From the NCBI RefSeq assembly GCF_032854445.1, contig NC_088295.1, positions 92,373,805-92,437,804 on the forward strand: DNA of 64,000 nt, in the 5' to 3' direction. This document shows positions 43,011 to 54,400 of this stretch, in pieces (positions within the stretch are counted from its first letter, which is position 1; each line of letters starts with the position of its first letter). The stretch is from Liolophura sinensis (Eukaryota; Mollusca; Polyplacophora; Chitonida; Chitonidae). Below the pieces are notes generated by a model. The model saw nothing but the letters and a program-made list of their open reading frames with translations. It ran no database searches and had not been told where the DNA came from. The translations under genes and the position numbers were made by a program.

Positions 43011-43369
43011 TGTCTCTGTTGGATTACAAACTTTATTGGAAGAGTTGTGTTGCTTAAGGTTGTACTCGTATGCGTTTCTTTCTGCAAGATTATAAAAGTT
43101 GCGTATCTTCATGCCTTCCTGCATGGGTTCAGCATTGTGCACTAGGAAATCACTTGGTTTCATGGTTTCCTTCGTGATTCAAACATGTTGTTTAAGGTTT
43201 GATATGGTTTAGTTAGGCAAAAGGTTAACGCAGTTTCCTATGGGAGTTCAGCATTGTCTTAGGCAAAGGTTTGACATGGTCTGGTATACTACATTCTATG
43301 CGTGAATCTGATTTCCTTGGCTTTCATTTTTGGTTTATTTATTTGATTTACATTTTTACATCAGGGTAG

Positions 43370-43510
43370 CAAGCCATGGCCTAGTGGTTAGAGGCGCTTG
43401 CCTTTCAATTGCTAGGACGTGATGTGCAGGTTGCTTCTGAACGAAGACAAAAAAAATACCCGACAATAGGATGCAAAGCCTCAGTTAATCCACCTTAGAT
43501 GCAGGCTGTC
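43370..43510 (+). mobile_element. Possible tRNA-like SINE head
   Basis: AAGCCATGGCCTAGTGGTTA, GAGGCGCTTGCCTTTCAATT and GTGCAGGTTGC resemble a tRNA-derived Pol III promoter. No tail or target duplication was identified. Confidence 0.4.
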
Positions 43511-43897
43511 CATCTAAACCTCCAAATGAATAACCTATGAACTCAAGTCTTACTACCTGCATTGTTCAATTCAGTCATAGTGAAAGTGAACTGTCGATAT
43601 TGTGCAGGCAAGAGACCTGTGTTCTGTGTGAGTACACCTCTAAACTATCTCTGATCCTTACAGGTGAACAAAATGGTGTGGACTGTCTTCCCCTGTCCTC
43701 CTGTAACATTATGAGTTTTCTTGGTAATAATTCATCAAGTATTTTCAATATAAATCCTTATTAATGGCCAATGTAACATGAAAAATGTCCATGGCTTGTC
43801 TGTTTTTAGAATGTTGTGATGGTGGTGGTAACCATCATTCATGTTAAATGTGGAACTTTTCTTGACAGTGTTGATGGTCAGATGAATGGGTCACCAC

Positions 43898-44222
43898 TTT
43901 AGAGTGAGTGAGTATGTGACGGTTTAACGTCGTACTTAACAATTTTTCAGTCATATGACGAAGAAGGAGTCCTTAGAGTGCATGTAATGTGCCTACATGT
44001 CGCAGGACAGATTTCCACCACTCTTTTATCTAGTGCTGCTTCACTGAGTCAACTTACCGAAGGCAAGTAAGGCTCGAGCCATTATACTGATACAGGGTCA
44101 ATCAGTCATTGCACTATCCCCTTCATGCTGAATGCCAAGCGAGGAATTTATAAATTCCCTCTTTTTTTATGGTCAGACGCGACCCGATCCAGGATTGACC
44201 CTGGATCTAACGCCTCCTGAGG
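43898..44222 (-). mobile_element. tRNA-derived SINE, family A, minus orientation, diverged
   Basis: The complement of the CACT tail (AGAGTGAGTGAGTATGTGAC) is followed by GGTTTAACGTCGTACTTAAC, the body with CCCTTCATGCTGAATGCCAA, and GATCCAGGATTGACCCTGGA. Several small differences from the 26707 copy make it older. Confidence 0.9.
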
Positions 44223-44500
44223 CCACCACTTTAGCAGTCACAACATTCCAAAACTGAAGGTGACCAAGCCATAGCACCCTGAACAAATTATACATATTTG
44301 GATCTGCGGGGTTTATTTCTGGCATACATGTGTACAAAATGATGACATATTTTTCATGTACATATATTTACTTTGATGAACTTCAGTTTCACATCAAAAC
44401 CCATTATAGGTCATCTTTACCATCAAACCTGTTTTGATCTTGTACTTCACACCTTCAGAACAGGCCTCTGAGTCAGTCAAACACAGACGTAATGCATTGA
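44223..44500. other. Intergenic, no feature
   Basis: Between the 3' ends of CCDC15 and the minus-strand receptor gene; nothing recognised. Confidence 0.5.
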
Positions 44501-44504
44501 AACA

Positions 44505-44510
44505 TTTATT
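44505..44510 (-). terminator. Possible poly(A) signal for the minus-strand receptor gene (distal)
   Basis: TTTATT (AATAAA on the minus strand). A nearer candidate lies at 49803-49808. I cannot tell which is used. Confidence 0.25.
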
Positions 44511-45090
44511 TAAAAAGCCTGTACAGGTATTAGTAATGTAAGACGTGCTAACCAGAAATTACAGTTTAATATTGTAATGATACTGGAAAGAGAAAAAGAA
44601 GTAAACAAATTAGCCGCTAAAACTGATTAGAACAAAACTGGGTAAAAATTGATAAACGTGTACAAAAGGTCGATCCAAAATAACAAACTGCTAAGTACGA
44701 AATCAAAAATAATGTCAAATCAAAAATGTTGCACCTGTGCACATAATTAACATGTTAAATGTATATTTAGACAGAAATCACATGCGCTCCAACAGCCTCA
44801 CCACTTAGCGACAGGCTTCAGATCTTTACCTAGGAACACATACAGTACATACATGTACTTGTAGCAAGAAAAATAAAATAGGCTTATTCCTTTGCAGAGA
44901 GTATTATTTACACCACAAGAAAGAAAATGTACAAAAGTTGAGATGAACATTGCGGGTGTATTAAACACTGCATCATGAACCTCTCACTAATTCAAAGCCT
45001 TGATATAACAATTTACAGGCAAAACCAACTTTAAGGATGACAAGTTGCCTCCAAAATAATGTGAAGAGACACAAAAAAGGGGTAAAGTAT

Positions 45091-45302
45091 AGGCCCCTGG
45101 ATCACAAAGCAATCTTTAGGCTTTAGTCAAAATTTCTGTTAAACTTCACATGTTCCTTTCTGTTATTTTAGCTGAAATTTGTTTTACAATAACTTACTCA
45201 GAATTTACCTTATCAAGCAATATTCTGAGATTGTTACATAAGTAATTTTAAAGTGATTTGAAATTTTGACTTCAAACTAAGATGGCTTTGTGCTCCTGGA
45301 AT
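45091..45302. mobile_element. Palindromic MITE, about 210 bp
   Basis: The left end CCTGGATCACAAAGCAATCT, then TAGTCAAAATTTC is mirrored by GAAATTTTGACTTC and AAGATGGCTTTGTGCTCCTG. Inverted ends are about 45 bp with small mismatches; no frame inside. Confidence 0.75.
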
Positions 45303-45789
45303 AGTTATTCTTCCCTACTGGAATAACGGTCCATATATTACATGACCAACACATGCCCTTATTCCTCCAAGTATACCAGTTAATATAATGCTATAGTTTA
45401 TCTTCCTATTACCTTGAGACCAGTAATGTAAACCTGTACATTACAGGTGGTTTATGCCCTGTGATAAAGGTAAATCTACAATGTACTTCATGCCACTGGT
45501 TAAGTTAAATTTAAGCATTATGTCACTTTCTAGACCAGATCTCATCAGATTCTGTCAAGACGAGGCAATCCACCTCTGCTGTAAAAGATATTAATTTGTT
45601 ATCACATAGCAAGGTTCTTATCCTTGTAATGCACACATGAATAAAAAACACTGACTACAAATCAGGAAATGACTAAATTTGAAGCCAAATTTAATAACCT
45701 GTCTATAATTTCCACAAAGAGCGTTAAATTCTGGATACATCCTGAAAACTTTCACTCTATTAATGCCTGTAATATCACAAGAACACACA

Positions 45790-45945
45790 CATTGCTAAAC
45801 TCCTCCTGGTATGCCTCAGGTGATAACTGCCCACACACAATGCCCAATTCATTCACATACCTCAGGTGATAACTGCCCACACACAATGCCCAATTCATTC
45901 ACATACCTCAGGTGATAACTGCCCACACACAATGCCCAATTCATT
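45790..45945. repeat. 46-bp tandem triplicate
   Basis: Three units of CCTCAGGTGATAACTGCCCA followed by CACACAATGCCCAATTCATT and CACATA, nearly identical. Confidence 0.9.
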
Positions 45946-48509
45946 CAGTCAGTCAGAAACTGTACGACGTTCAGTAGGTTAACCTGTCAAATGTCTCCTC
46001 ATGGCTAATGGAATTATGGCTGCAAGTTACACCCACTCATCTCCTCACACATACCGCTGTGTCATTAAATACAAGGAGCACCAAGAACAGAAAAATGTTA
46101 GCTCTGGGCAATGTCCTAAAATGGCCACTATCTTAATCACATCATATCCTTTTGAAAATAAAGCCACTTATGGTTTTCCTGATCAAATTCAATTTTATAC
46201 AAAGTTAAATATTTCAATGGTCTTCAGAAAACAACAATGACTTATTATACATATGCTCATATAAAAATTTCATTAAAGTAATTTATCACGGATAAATTTA
46301 ATGTACATGTAAAACCATATCACAGTGACAGTAGAGCAACTGCTGTTCTTACTTTTGGGCCTCTGAAGCCCGCCACAGACAAGAGCCAAATGTTCAGCTA
46401 TTAACCACCAGTAACTAAACCTCTAAACCTAGATACGAGTCCAGTATCTACCCTGTTTGATATTTTCAGGCAGGCCAGAGAAAAACCTCACTTTGTGCAG
46501 GAAATGTAAGCCACCAGCTCACACAGATACATAAACAGACCAATGGAAATGCGCTAATAAATTATGTGACTTTTTCACGCGGTTCGTTCAAAATGGCATC
46601 TCAAATTATGAACTATTAGTGAACAGATCCATTTTTTGGTAGCAAGGAGCTCGTAAACGACAACGTCTCTGTTTTAACAATAAAATTAGGAGTAAATTCC
46701 GCTCTACCGCATCATCCGAGTCGGCCATTTTTCCTCCGATAATCCTTGTGACCAGACATGACCTGCTTCACGGCGATCTGTAAGACAAATGCTTATCCTC
46801 TGCATTTAACTTCTTGACTGAGCCAACGACCTCCTCTGGTCAATCACTCAGCACTTTGCTCTCTTCTGTGGCGGGCTGTCATAGACATGGATGTCAAGCT
46901 AAGGATGACAGTTATCTCCCCTTGATAAGACTAAATCTTTACAGAAATGTCTTCAAGGAATAATGTATTTCCAGCTTCTGCACACGACAAAAGCCCTGCC
47001 AAGTTCCTGGCTTATCTGTCTGCCACTCATCACAGTGCACAGGATCTCATAACAATTAATTATATAAACAGTAAACTGTCTAATGAGGCAAGAAAGCCCC
47101 TGAATGTACATGTATCATTGCATGACCACAACCCTGTCACGTTCAATCATCCAAGCATACAACCCTTTGGTAGGCTACTACACAACCTAACGGAATCTGC
47201 ATGTACAAGGGCCAAGCAGTATATTTATGCAAAGACAACCATGCAATTTCCAATCACTGAAGTATACAAGGTAAAACCAGCCTTGGGTTTATCATAATAT
47301 ACAGGTATATACTGTGACATGTACAGTTACAGAAATCTACACAAGACAATTTTAGACCACAGATAATACACAGGTAGAATGAGTTCTGGATAAATATAGA
47401 CCACAAGAAGTCAACAGGGCAAAAAACAGATTATATACAAGTAACGGTGACATTCAAAATATATATTTAAAAATACAGACAACATAAAGCTATTTGGTAT
47501 TTCTTTAATGAACTGTTCTGCTGATAACAAATATACATGCATTTCATTCATCCTATACTTCATTAGCTTCAGATAATAAGTCTGGATACACCACACACAC
47601 TGGACTTGACGAGAGGGCATGCTACATCTGGTATAATGCTATGCTTCTTAATCAAGGTTAATCTGTCCCACTGCAGGCATGGACACCGACTGAAGTGATG
47701 ATAGTAATACTGTGTATATTGTACGTTGTATACTCATAGTCAAGTTCAATTGCACAGACAGATCAGAGCTTGCTCTCTCAAATACCAGCAAAAATATTAT
47801 GATGTTTTTACTCCGACTACTTCTAGAAAGATGTGCTGCATCACACAACAATCGCAGATTCACAATAGCTGAAACATCCAGCATAAAATCAACGCTGTCT
47901 TGTACTCGCCCCTCATACTGTGAACGGCCAATTTGATGGATAGACAGACAAACAAATAGCCGGACAAACAGACAGACAGACAGCAACTTGTAGAGCTCAT
48001 ATTAAACTTAACCTGTGATTTCCTATCTCCAATATCTTGCCGATCCACCAATAAGCTTAGCACAGTGCAAAAGCATAAATAGTCACCCAATCACTGAAAT
48101 TTATATGGCAAACTGACCATTATGATTTATCTCCCCCTACCTTTACTGCTATCCTCCTTGGGATAACATGTGCAAAACTAAAGTTCATAGTCTCTTGTAG
48201 CTCTCATGTAAAATTCACTCCTCCAAACTGTGAAAATTACTACACAGGATACAATAGAGAATAAAAAGCAATGGTACAACACTAAATTCACTGCCATCTA
48301 TAAATTTACAACTCATTCCAGATCTGGGGCAGCAAAAGGCACCTCTGTTTATAGAGATAACATACATGAAAGCTCCTATGGCCTACATGGTAGGACTACA
48401 TGTATGCCATCATGAATAATTAAAACAATAACAAAATAAACATCTTCAGCACCACTCAATATTGAAGGTTTTGTTGGTATTTCTTTTTCAACGTTAATTT
48501 GCCCATAAA

Positions 48510-49475
48510 ACTACCATGTAAAAACCACAGATACATGGAGACTGACACCTCCATCTAGAGCTGCCATAAAACTACCATGTAAATATGACAGACACATGGA
48601 GACTGACACCTTCGTCCAAAGCTGCCATAAAACTACCATGTAAATATGACAGATACATGGAGACTGACACCTTCGTCCAAAGCTGCCATAAAACTACCAT
48701 GTAAATATGACAGACACATGGAGACTGACACCTTCGTCCAAAGCTGCCATAAAACTACCATGTAAATATGACAGATACATGGAGACTGACACCTTCGTCC
48801 AAAGCTGCCATAAAACTACCATGTAAATATGACAGATACATGGAGACTGACACCTTCGTCCAAAGCTGCCATAAAACTACCATGTAAATATGACAGACAC
48901 ATGGAGACTGACACCTTCGTCCAAAGCTGCCATAAAACTACCATGTAAATATGACAGATACATGGAGACTGACACCTTCGTCCAAAGCTGCCATAAAACT
49001 ACCATGTAAAAACCACAGATACATGGAGACTGACACCTCCATCCAGAGCTGCCATAAAACTACCATGTAAATATGACAGATACATGGAGACTGACACCTT
49101 CGTCCAAAGCTGCCATAAAACTACCATGTAAATATGACAGACACATGGAGACTGACACCTTCGTCCAAAGCTGCCATAAAACTACCATGTAAATATGACA
49201 GATACATGGAGACTGACACCTTCGTCCAAAGCTGCCATAAAACTACCATGTAAAAACCACAGATACATGGAGACTGACACCTTCGTCCAAAGCTGCCATA
49301 AAACTACCATGTAAAAACCACAGATACATGGAGACTGACACCTCCATCCAGAGCTGCCATAAAACTACCATGTAAATATGACAGATACATGGAGACTGAC
49401 ACCTCCATCCAGAGCTGCCATAAAACTACCATGTAAATATGACAGATACATGGAGACTGACACCTCCATCCTGAG
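48510..49475. repeat. 61-bp minisatellite, about 16 copies
   Basis: The unit is GCCATAAAACTACCATGTAA followed by ATATGACAGATACATGGAGA and CTGACACCTTCGTCCAAAGC plus T. Two subtypes (AAATATGACAG/TTCGTCCAAAG and AAAAACCACAG/TCCATCCAGAG) are interspersed. Confidence 0.93.
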
Positions 49476-49802
49476 CCTCTGAAGTGTACCGGTACAGCCC
49501 TCCATCTCCATACACTGTTTACATAATGTCCAAAAAAAAAAAAACACTGCTAAAATCAGACTGCCAAACTCTCCTCAGACTTTTGTAGTTCTAGTTTGCA
49601 GGCTAGTGGACTACATTCTTTGCTTTTACTTTTGTTCTTACATTGTAGTGAAATGAAGTTTTCTGACATTTGGAAAAATTTTGCCCATTACATGCTTAGT
49701 CCTTTAAGGTTACGTGATAATGGTGACCAAATTGTAGGGCAGTCAGTTTTGTCATATTTAACTGAAAGACCTACTCCTCTGTCACATTTAGGATGTGTTC
49801 TA

Positions 49803-49808
49803 TTTATT
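49803..49808 (-). terminator. Possible proximal poly(A) signal of the receptor-tail gene
   Basis: AATAAA on the minus strand, 1.5 kb after the stop codon at 51326. If used, the 132-bp array lies in the 3' UTR. Confidence 0.3.
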
Positions 49809-49844
49809 CCCTGGTAGGCACTTAATAGAGGTGTTCAACACATA

Positions 49845-50925
49845 CTTGAGGAAACTAGTCACACCACTGCCTCCCCTGAGTCTGTCATCAGCCGAGAACA
49901 CACAGGCGTTGTAGAACACACTGGTGTTGTAACGTGGTACAGTAGTCCTTACCACACTAGATATCCAACATGCCATATATGTACCCTACATGTGCACGAA
50001 GAGACCAGTCACACCACTGCCTCCCCTGAGACTGGGGTCAGCCGAGAACACACTGGTGTTGTAACGTGGTACAGTAGTCCTTACCACACTAGATATCCAA
50101 CATGCCATACATGTACCCTACATGTGCACCAGGAGACCAGTCACACCACTGCCTCCCCTGAGACTGGGGTCAGCCGAGAACACACAGGCGTTGTAACGTG
50201 GTACAGTAGTCCTTACCACACTAGATATCCAACATGCCATACATGTAGCCTACATGTGCACCAGGAGACCAGTCACACCACTGCCTCCCCTGAGTCTGGG
50301 GTCAGCCTAGAACACGCTGGTGTTGTAACGTGGTACAGTAGTCCTTACCACACTAGATATCCAACATGCCATACATGTAGCCTACATGTGCACCAGGAGA
50401 CCAGTCACACCACTGCCTCCCCTGAGTCTGGGGTCAGCCTAGAACACGCTGGTGTTGTAACGTGGTACAGTAGTCCTTACCACACTAGATATCCAACATG
50501 CCATACATGTAGCCTACATGTGCATGAGGAGACCAGTCACACCACTGCCTCCCCTGAGACTGGGGTCAGCGGAGAACACACAGGCGTTGTAACGTGGTAC
50601 AGTAGTCCTTACCACACTAGATATCCAACATGCCATACATGTACCCTACATGTGCACGAAGAGACCAGTCACACCACTGCCTCCCCTGAGTCTGTCATCA
50701 GCCGAGAACACACTGGTGTTGTAACGTGGTACAGTAGTCCTTACCACACTAGATATCCAACATGCCATACATGTAGCCTACATGTGCACCAGGAGACCAG
50801 TCACACCACTGCCTTCTCTGAGTCTGGCGTCAGCTGAGAACACACTGGTGTTGTAACGTGGTACAGTAGTCCTTACCCCACTAGATATCCAACACGCCAT
50901 ATATGTATCCCACCTGTGCACGTAA
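49845..50925. repeat. 132-bp minisatellite, about 8 copies
   Basis: The unit includes GAGACCAGTCACACCACTGC, CTCCCCTGAGTCTGGGGTCA, GTGTTGTAACGTGGTACAGT and AACATGCCATACATGTACCC. The period is 44 codons, so one plus-strand frame stays open for over 280 residues (ETSHTTASPETGVSREHTGV...). No domain is recognisable and the frame has no conserved neighbours; probably noncoding. Confidence 0.92.
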
Positions 50926-51325
50926 ACAGTGGTCTCATTATGTTACAGGTCAACGTATGAAGTACAAGGTGAAACCACATTAGCACCAGAAAACATTAAG
51001 TGCACAATGGACACTTGTAAAAAATAATGAAAATAATATGCTTTCAATATTATACAAAAGTAAGAAAAATGCTTAAAAATTGCCTTAAGATCTTGGATAG
51101 TGATGCATACATAAATCAATAGTCTTAGAGTCAGACACCTTTAACAAAGTAATGTCATCAACTCAGGTGCTACACATAAATACAATGTGACAAATCTGAA
51201 GTACAGGTAAATGTGTATCCTGCAGTACAACTGCACTAGTGAAGCGAGAATGTACTACTTAAGCTGAGACTTGTATGGAATGGTTTGTACCTGAGAACAG
51301 GTAACTTTACTGCAGACATCAAACC
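50926..51325 (-). other. 3' UTR of the receptor-tail gene
   Basis: Unique sequence directly after the stop codon in the minus direction; nothing else seen. Confidence 0.5.
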
Positions 51326-51439
51326 CTAGGGCTTTCTGAATCTGATGCTGGCGTATTCAGTTGGAGAAGCCGCGGGATCAGTTTTAGGTGTCTTCTTCTT
51401 GTTTTCAAATGACACTTCCGGGTAATTCAGTTGCTGGGT
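51326..51439 (-). CDS. Receptor-tail last exon (LNYPEV, TEYASI)
   Basis: Acceptor GATCTGTTTCAG, phase 0: TQQLNYPEVSFENKKKTPKT, DPAASPTEYASIRFRKP, TAG. The ITIM-like and ITSM-like tyrosines are 25 residues apart, close to the spacing in paired ITIM/ITSM tails. Confidence 0.78.
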   Translation of the reverse strand, partial: TQQLNYPEVSFENKKKTPKTDPAASPTEYASIRFRKP

Positions 51440-54400
51440 CTGAAACAGATCAGTAAACAAAGTTTTTAGGCAAAAGAGTTGTCAAGGTTGTGTAAGTGTT
51501 CAGGTCACACTTAATATTCCATTTCCCCTAGAACCTCACCTACATGTAACAAGTCTAGGGCATGTTTCATACACTGCATGCAATGACAGCTGTACAGCAA
51601 ACCTGGTCAGAACATAACCTACTTAGCCCAGGACATGTTTCACACACTGCATGTTACGCCAGTTGTCCAGCAAACCGGGCCAGAACATCAGCTACTTAGC
51701 CTAGGGCATGCTTCACACATGCATGTTACGACAGCTGTCCTTGTAACAGTCACACATCACTCAGAGCTGCAATGTTGTGTTTACACGTTGTAACAGTCAC
51801 ACATCACTCTGAACTGCAGTGTTGTGTTTACACCTTGTAACAGTCACACATCACTCAGAGCTGCAATGCTGTTTAGACCCTGTAACAGTCACACATCACT
51901 CAGAGAGGCAATGTTGTGTTTACACATTGTAACAGTCACACATCACTCAGAACTGCAATGCTGTTTAGACCCTGTAACCGTCACACATCACTCAGAGAGG
52001 CAATGTTGTGTTTACACATTGTAACAGTCACACATCACTCAGAACTGCAATGTTGTTTACACCTTGTAACACTCACACATTACTCAGAGATGTACCTTTA
52101 TAACAGTCACCTATAACTCAAACAGACAGTGGTGTATATGCCTTTGACTCACCCGTGCTACAGTATCACTCAGGACTACATTGTTGGTATACACCTTGTA
52201 ACAGTCACCCATCACTCAGGACTGCACTGTTGGTATACACCTTGTAACAGTCACCCATCACTCAGGACTACACTGTTGGTATACACCTTGTAACAGTCAC
52301 CCATCACTCAGGACTGCACTGTTGGTATACACCTTGTAACAGTCACCCATCACTCAGAACTGCACTGTTGGTATACACCTTGTGACAGCCAAACATCACT
52401 CAGAACTACATTGTTGTGTTTACACCTTGTAACGGTCACACATCCCTCTGAGCTGACACTGTTGTGTTTACACTTTATAACAGTCACCCATCACTCAAAC
52501 AGATAGTGGTGTATATGCCTCTGACTCACCCGTGCTACAGTAGGGTTGTTGTTGTTGGTACCTGAGGCTGTGTTGGTAAAGTCAGTCACTTCATACGAGT
52601 CTGAAAGTAAATTACATACCTACATGTAAACAACTTTCAACCACTTCATTTGTGAAGCTAAATGCCTGATTCATACATTTAAATTGTCTACATAATGAAT
52701 AATATATGAGGGCTGTTAAAGTGTTAAACTCCAAGGCTGCACATGTTGACCACATAAATGGAGGTAGCCATGGTTACTTAACCTACAATGATTACGAATT
52801 GAACATCTTTACGTCATGGTGAAGTCTTGGTCATGATGAAGTCTCGGTCATAATGAAGTCTCAGTCATACTGAAGTCTCAGTCATACTGAAGTCTCGGTC
52901 AGTGAAGTGTCAGTCATAGTGAAGTGTCAGTCATTTTGAGTATTTTACTGTTACATTTTCAATCTGATCATACTTCTTATGACATCAAAAGTTGACTAGA
53001 TCTAAGCCTACCACTGAGGCAGTCATTCCCTCAGGCAGTGATGTATGTCACAATTTATTACCAAACTTAACAATGACCTGACCAAAGCCTACCACTGAGG
53101 CAATCATTCCCTCATGCAGTGATGTATGTCACAATTTATTACCAAACTTAACACTGACCTGACCTAAGCATACCACTGAGGCAGTCATTCCCTCAGGCAG
53201 TGATGTATGTCACAATTTATTACCAAAATTAACACTGACCTGACCTTAGCTTACCACTGAGGCAGTCATTCCCTCAGGCAGTCATGTATGTCACAATTTA
53301 TTACCAAACTTAACAATGACCTAACCTAAGCCTACCACTGAGGCAGTCATTCCCTCAGGCAGTCATGTATGTTCCCTGACTTAAGCCTACCACTGAGGCA
53401 GTCATTCCCTCAGGCAGTGATGTATGTCACAATTTATTACCAAACTTAACAATGACCTGACCTAAGCCTACCACTGAGGCAGTCATTCCTTCAGGCAGTC
53501 ATGTATGTCACCTGACCTTAGCTTACAACTGAGGCAGTCATTCCCTCAGGCAGTCATGTATGTCACCTGACCTAAGCCTACCACTGAGGCAGTCATTCCC
53601 TCAGGCAGTCATGTATGTCACCTGACCTAAGCCTACCACTGAGGCAGTCATTCCCTCAGGCAGTCATGTATGTCACCTGACCTAAGCCTACCACTGAGGC
53701 AGTCATTCCCTCAGGCAGTCATGTATGTCACCTGACCTAAGCTTACCACTGAGGCAGTCATTCCCTCAGGCAGTCATGTATGTCACCTGGCCTAAGCTTA
53801 CCAGTGACGCAGTCATTCCCTCAGGCAGTCATGTATGTCAACTGACCTAAGCCTACCACTGAGGCAGTCATTCCCTCAGGCAGTCATGTATGTCACCTGA
53901 CCTAAGCTTACCACTGAGGCAGTCATTCCCTCAGGCAGTCATGTATGTCACCCGACCTAAGCCTACCACTGAGGCAGTCAATCCCTCAGGCAGTGATGTA
54001 TGTCACAATTTATTACCAAACTTAACAATGACCTGACCTAAGCCTACCACTGAGGCAGTCATTCCCTCAGGCAGTCATGTATGTCACCTGACCTTAGCTT
54101 ACCACTGAGGCAGTCATTCCCTCAGGCAGTCATGTATGTCACCTGACCTAAGCCTACCACTGAGGCAGTCATTCCCTCAGGCAGTCATGTATGTCACCTG
54201 ACCTAAGCCTACCACTGAGGCAGTCATTCCCTCAGGCAGTCATGTATGTCACAATTTATTACCAAAACTATCTTATTACCAGGATCCCATTTTAAGCAAA
54301 AACAAAATGTATGCAATCTGCTTGTTTTAATTTTCATACAACCATGTTCTTGTGCTATTCCAAAAACAACCATGTTCTCGTGCTATTCCATAAACCACGT

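Larger units (their letters stand above)
44511..48500. other. Long stretch without a recognised gene
   Basis: AT-rich unique sequence, either intergenic or a very long 3' UTR of the minus-strand gene. It holds a MITE-like element (45091-45302) and a 46-bp triplicate (45790-45945). Short open frames, the longest 116 codons, have no recognisable content. Confidence 0.5.
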
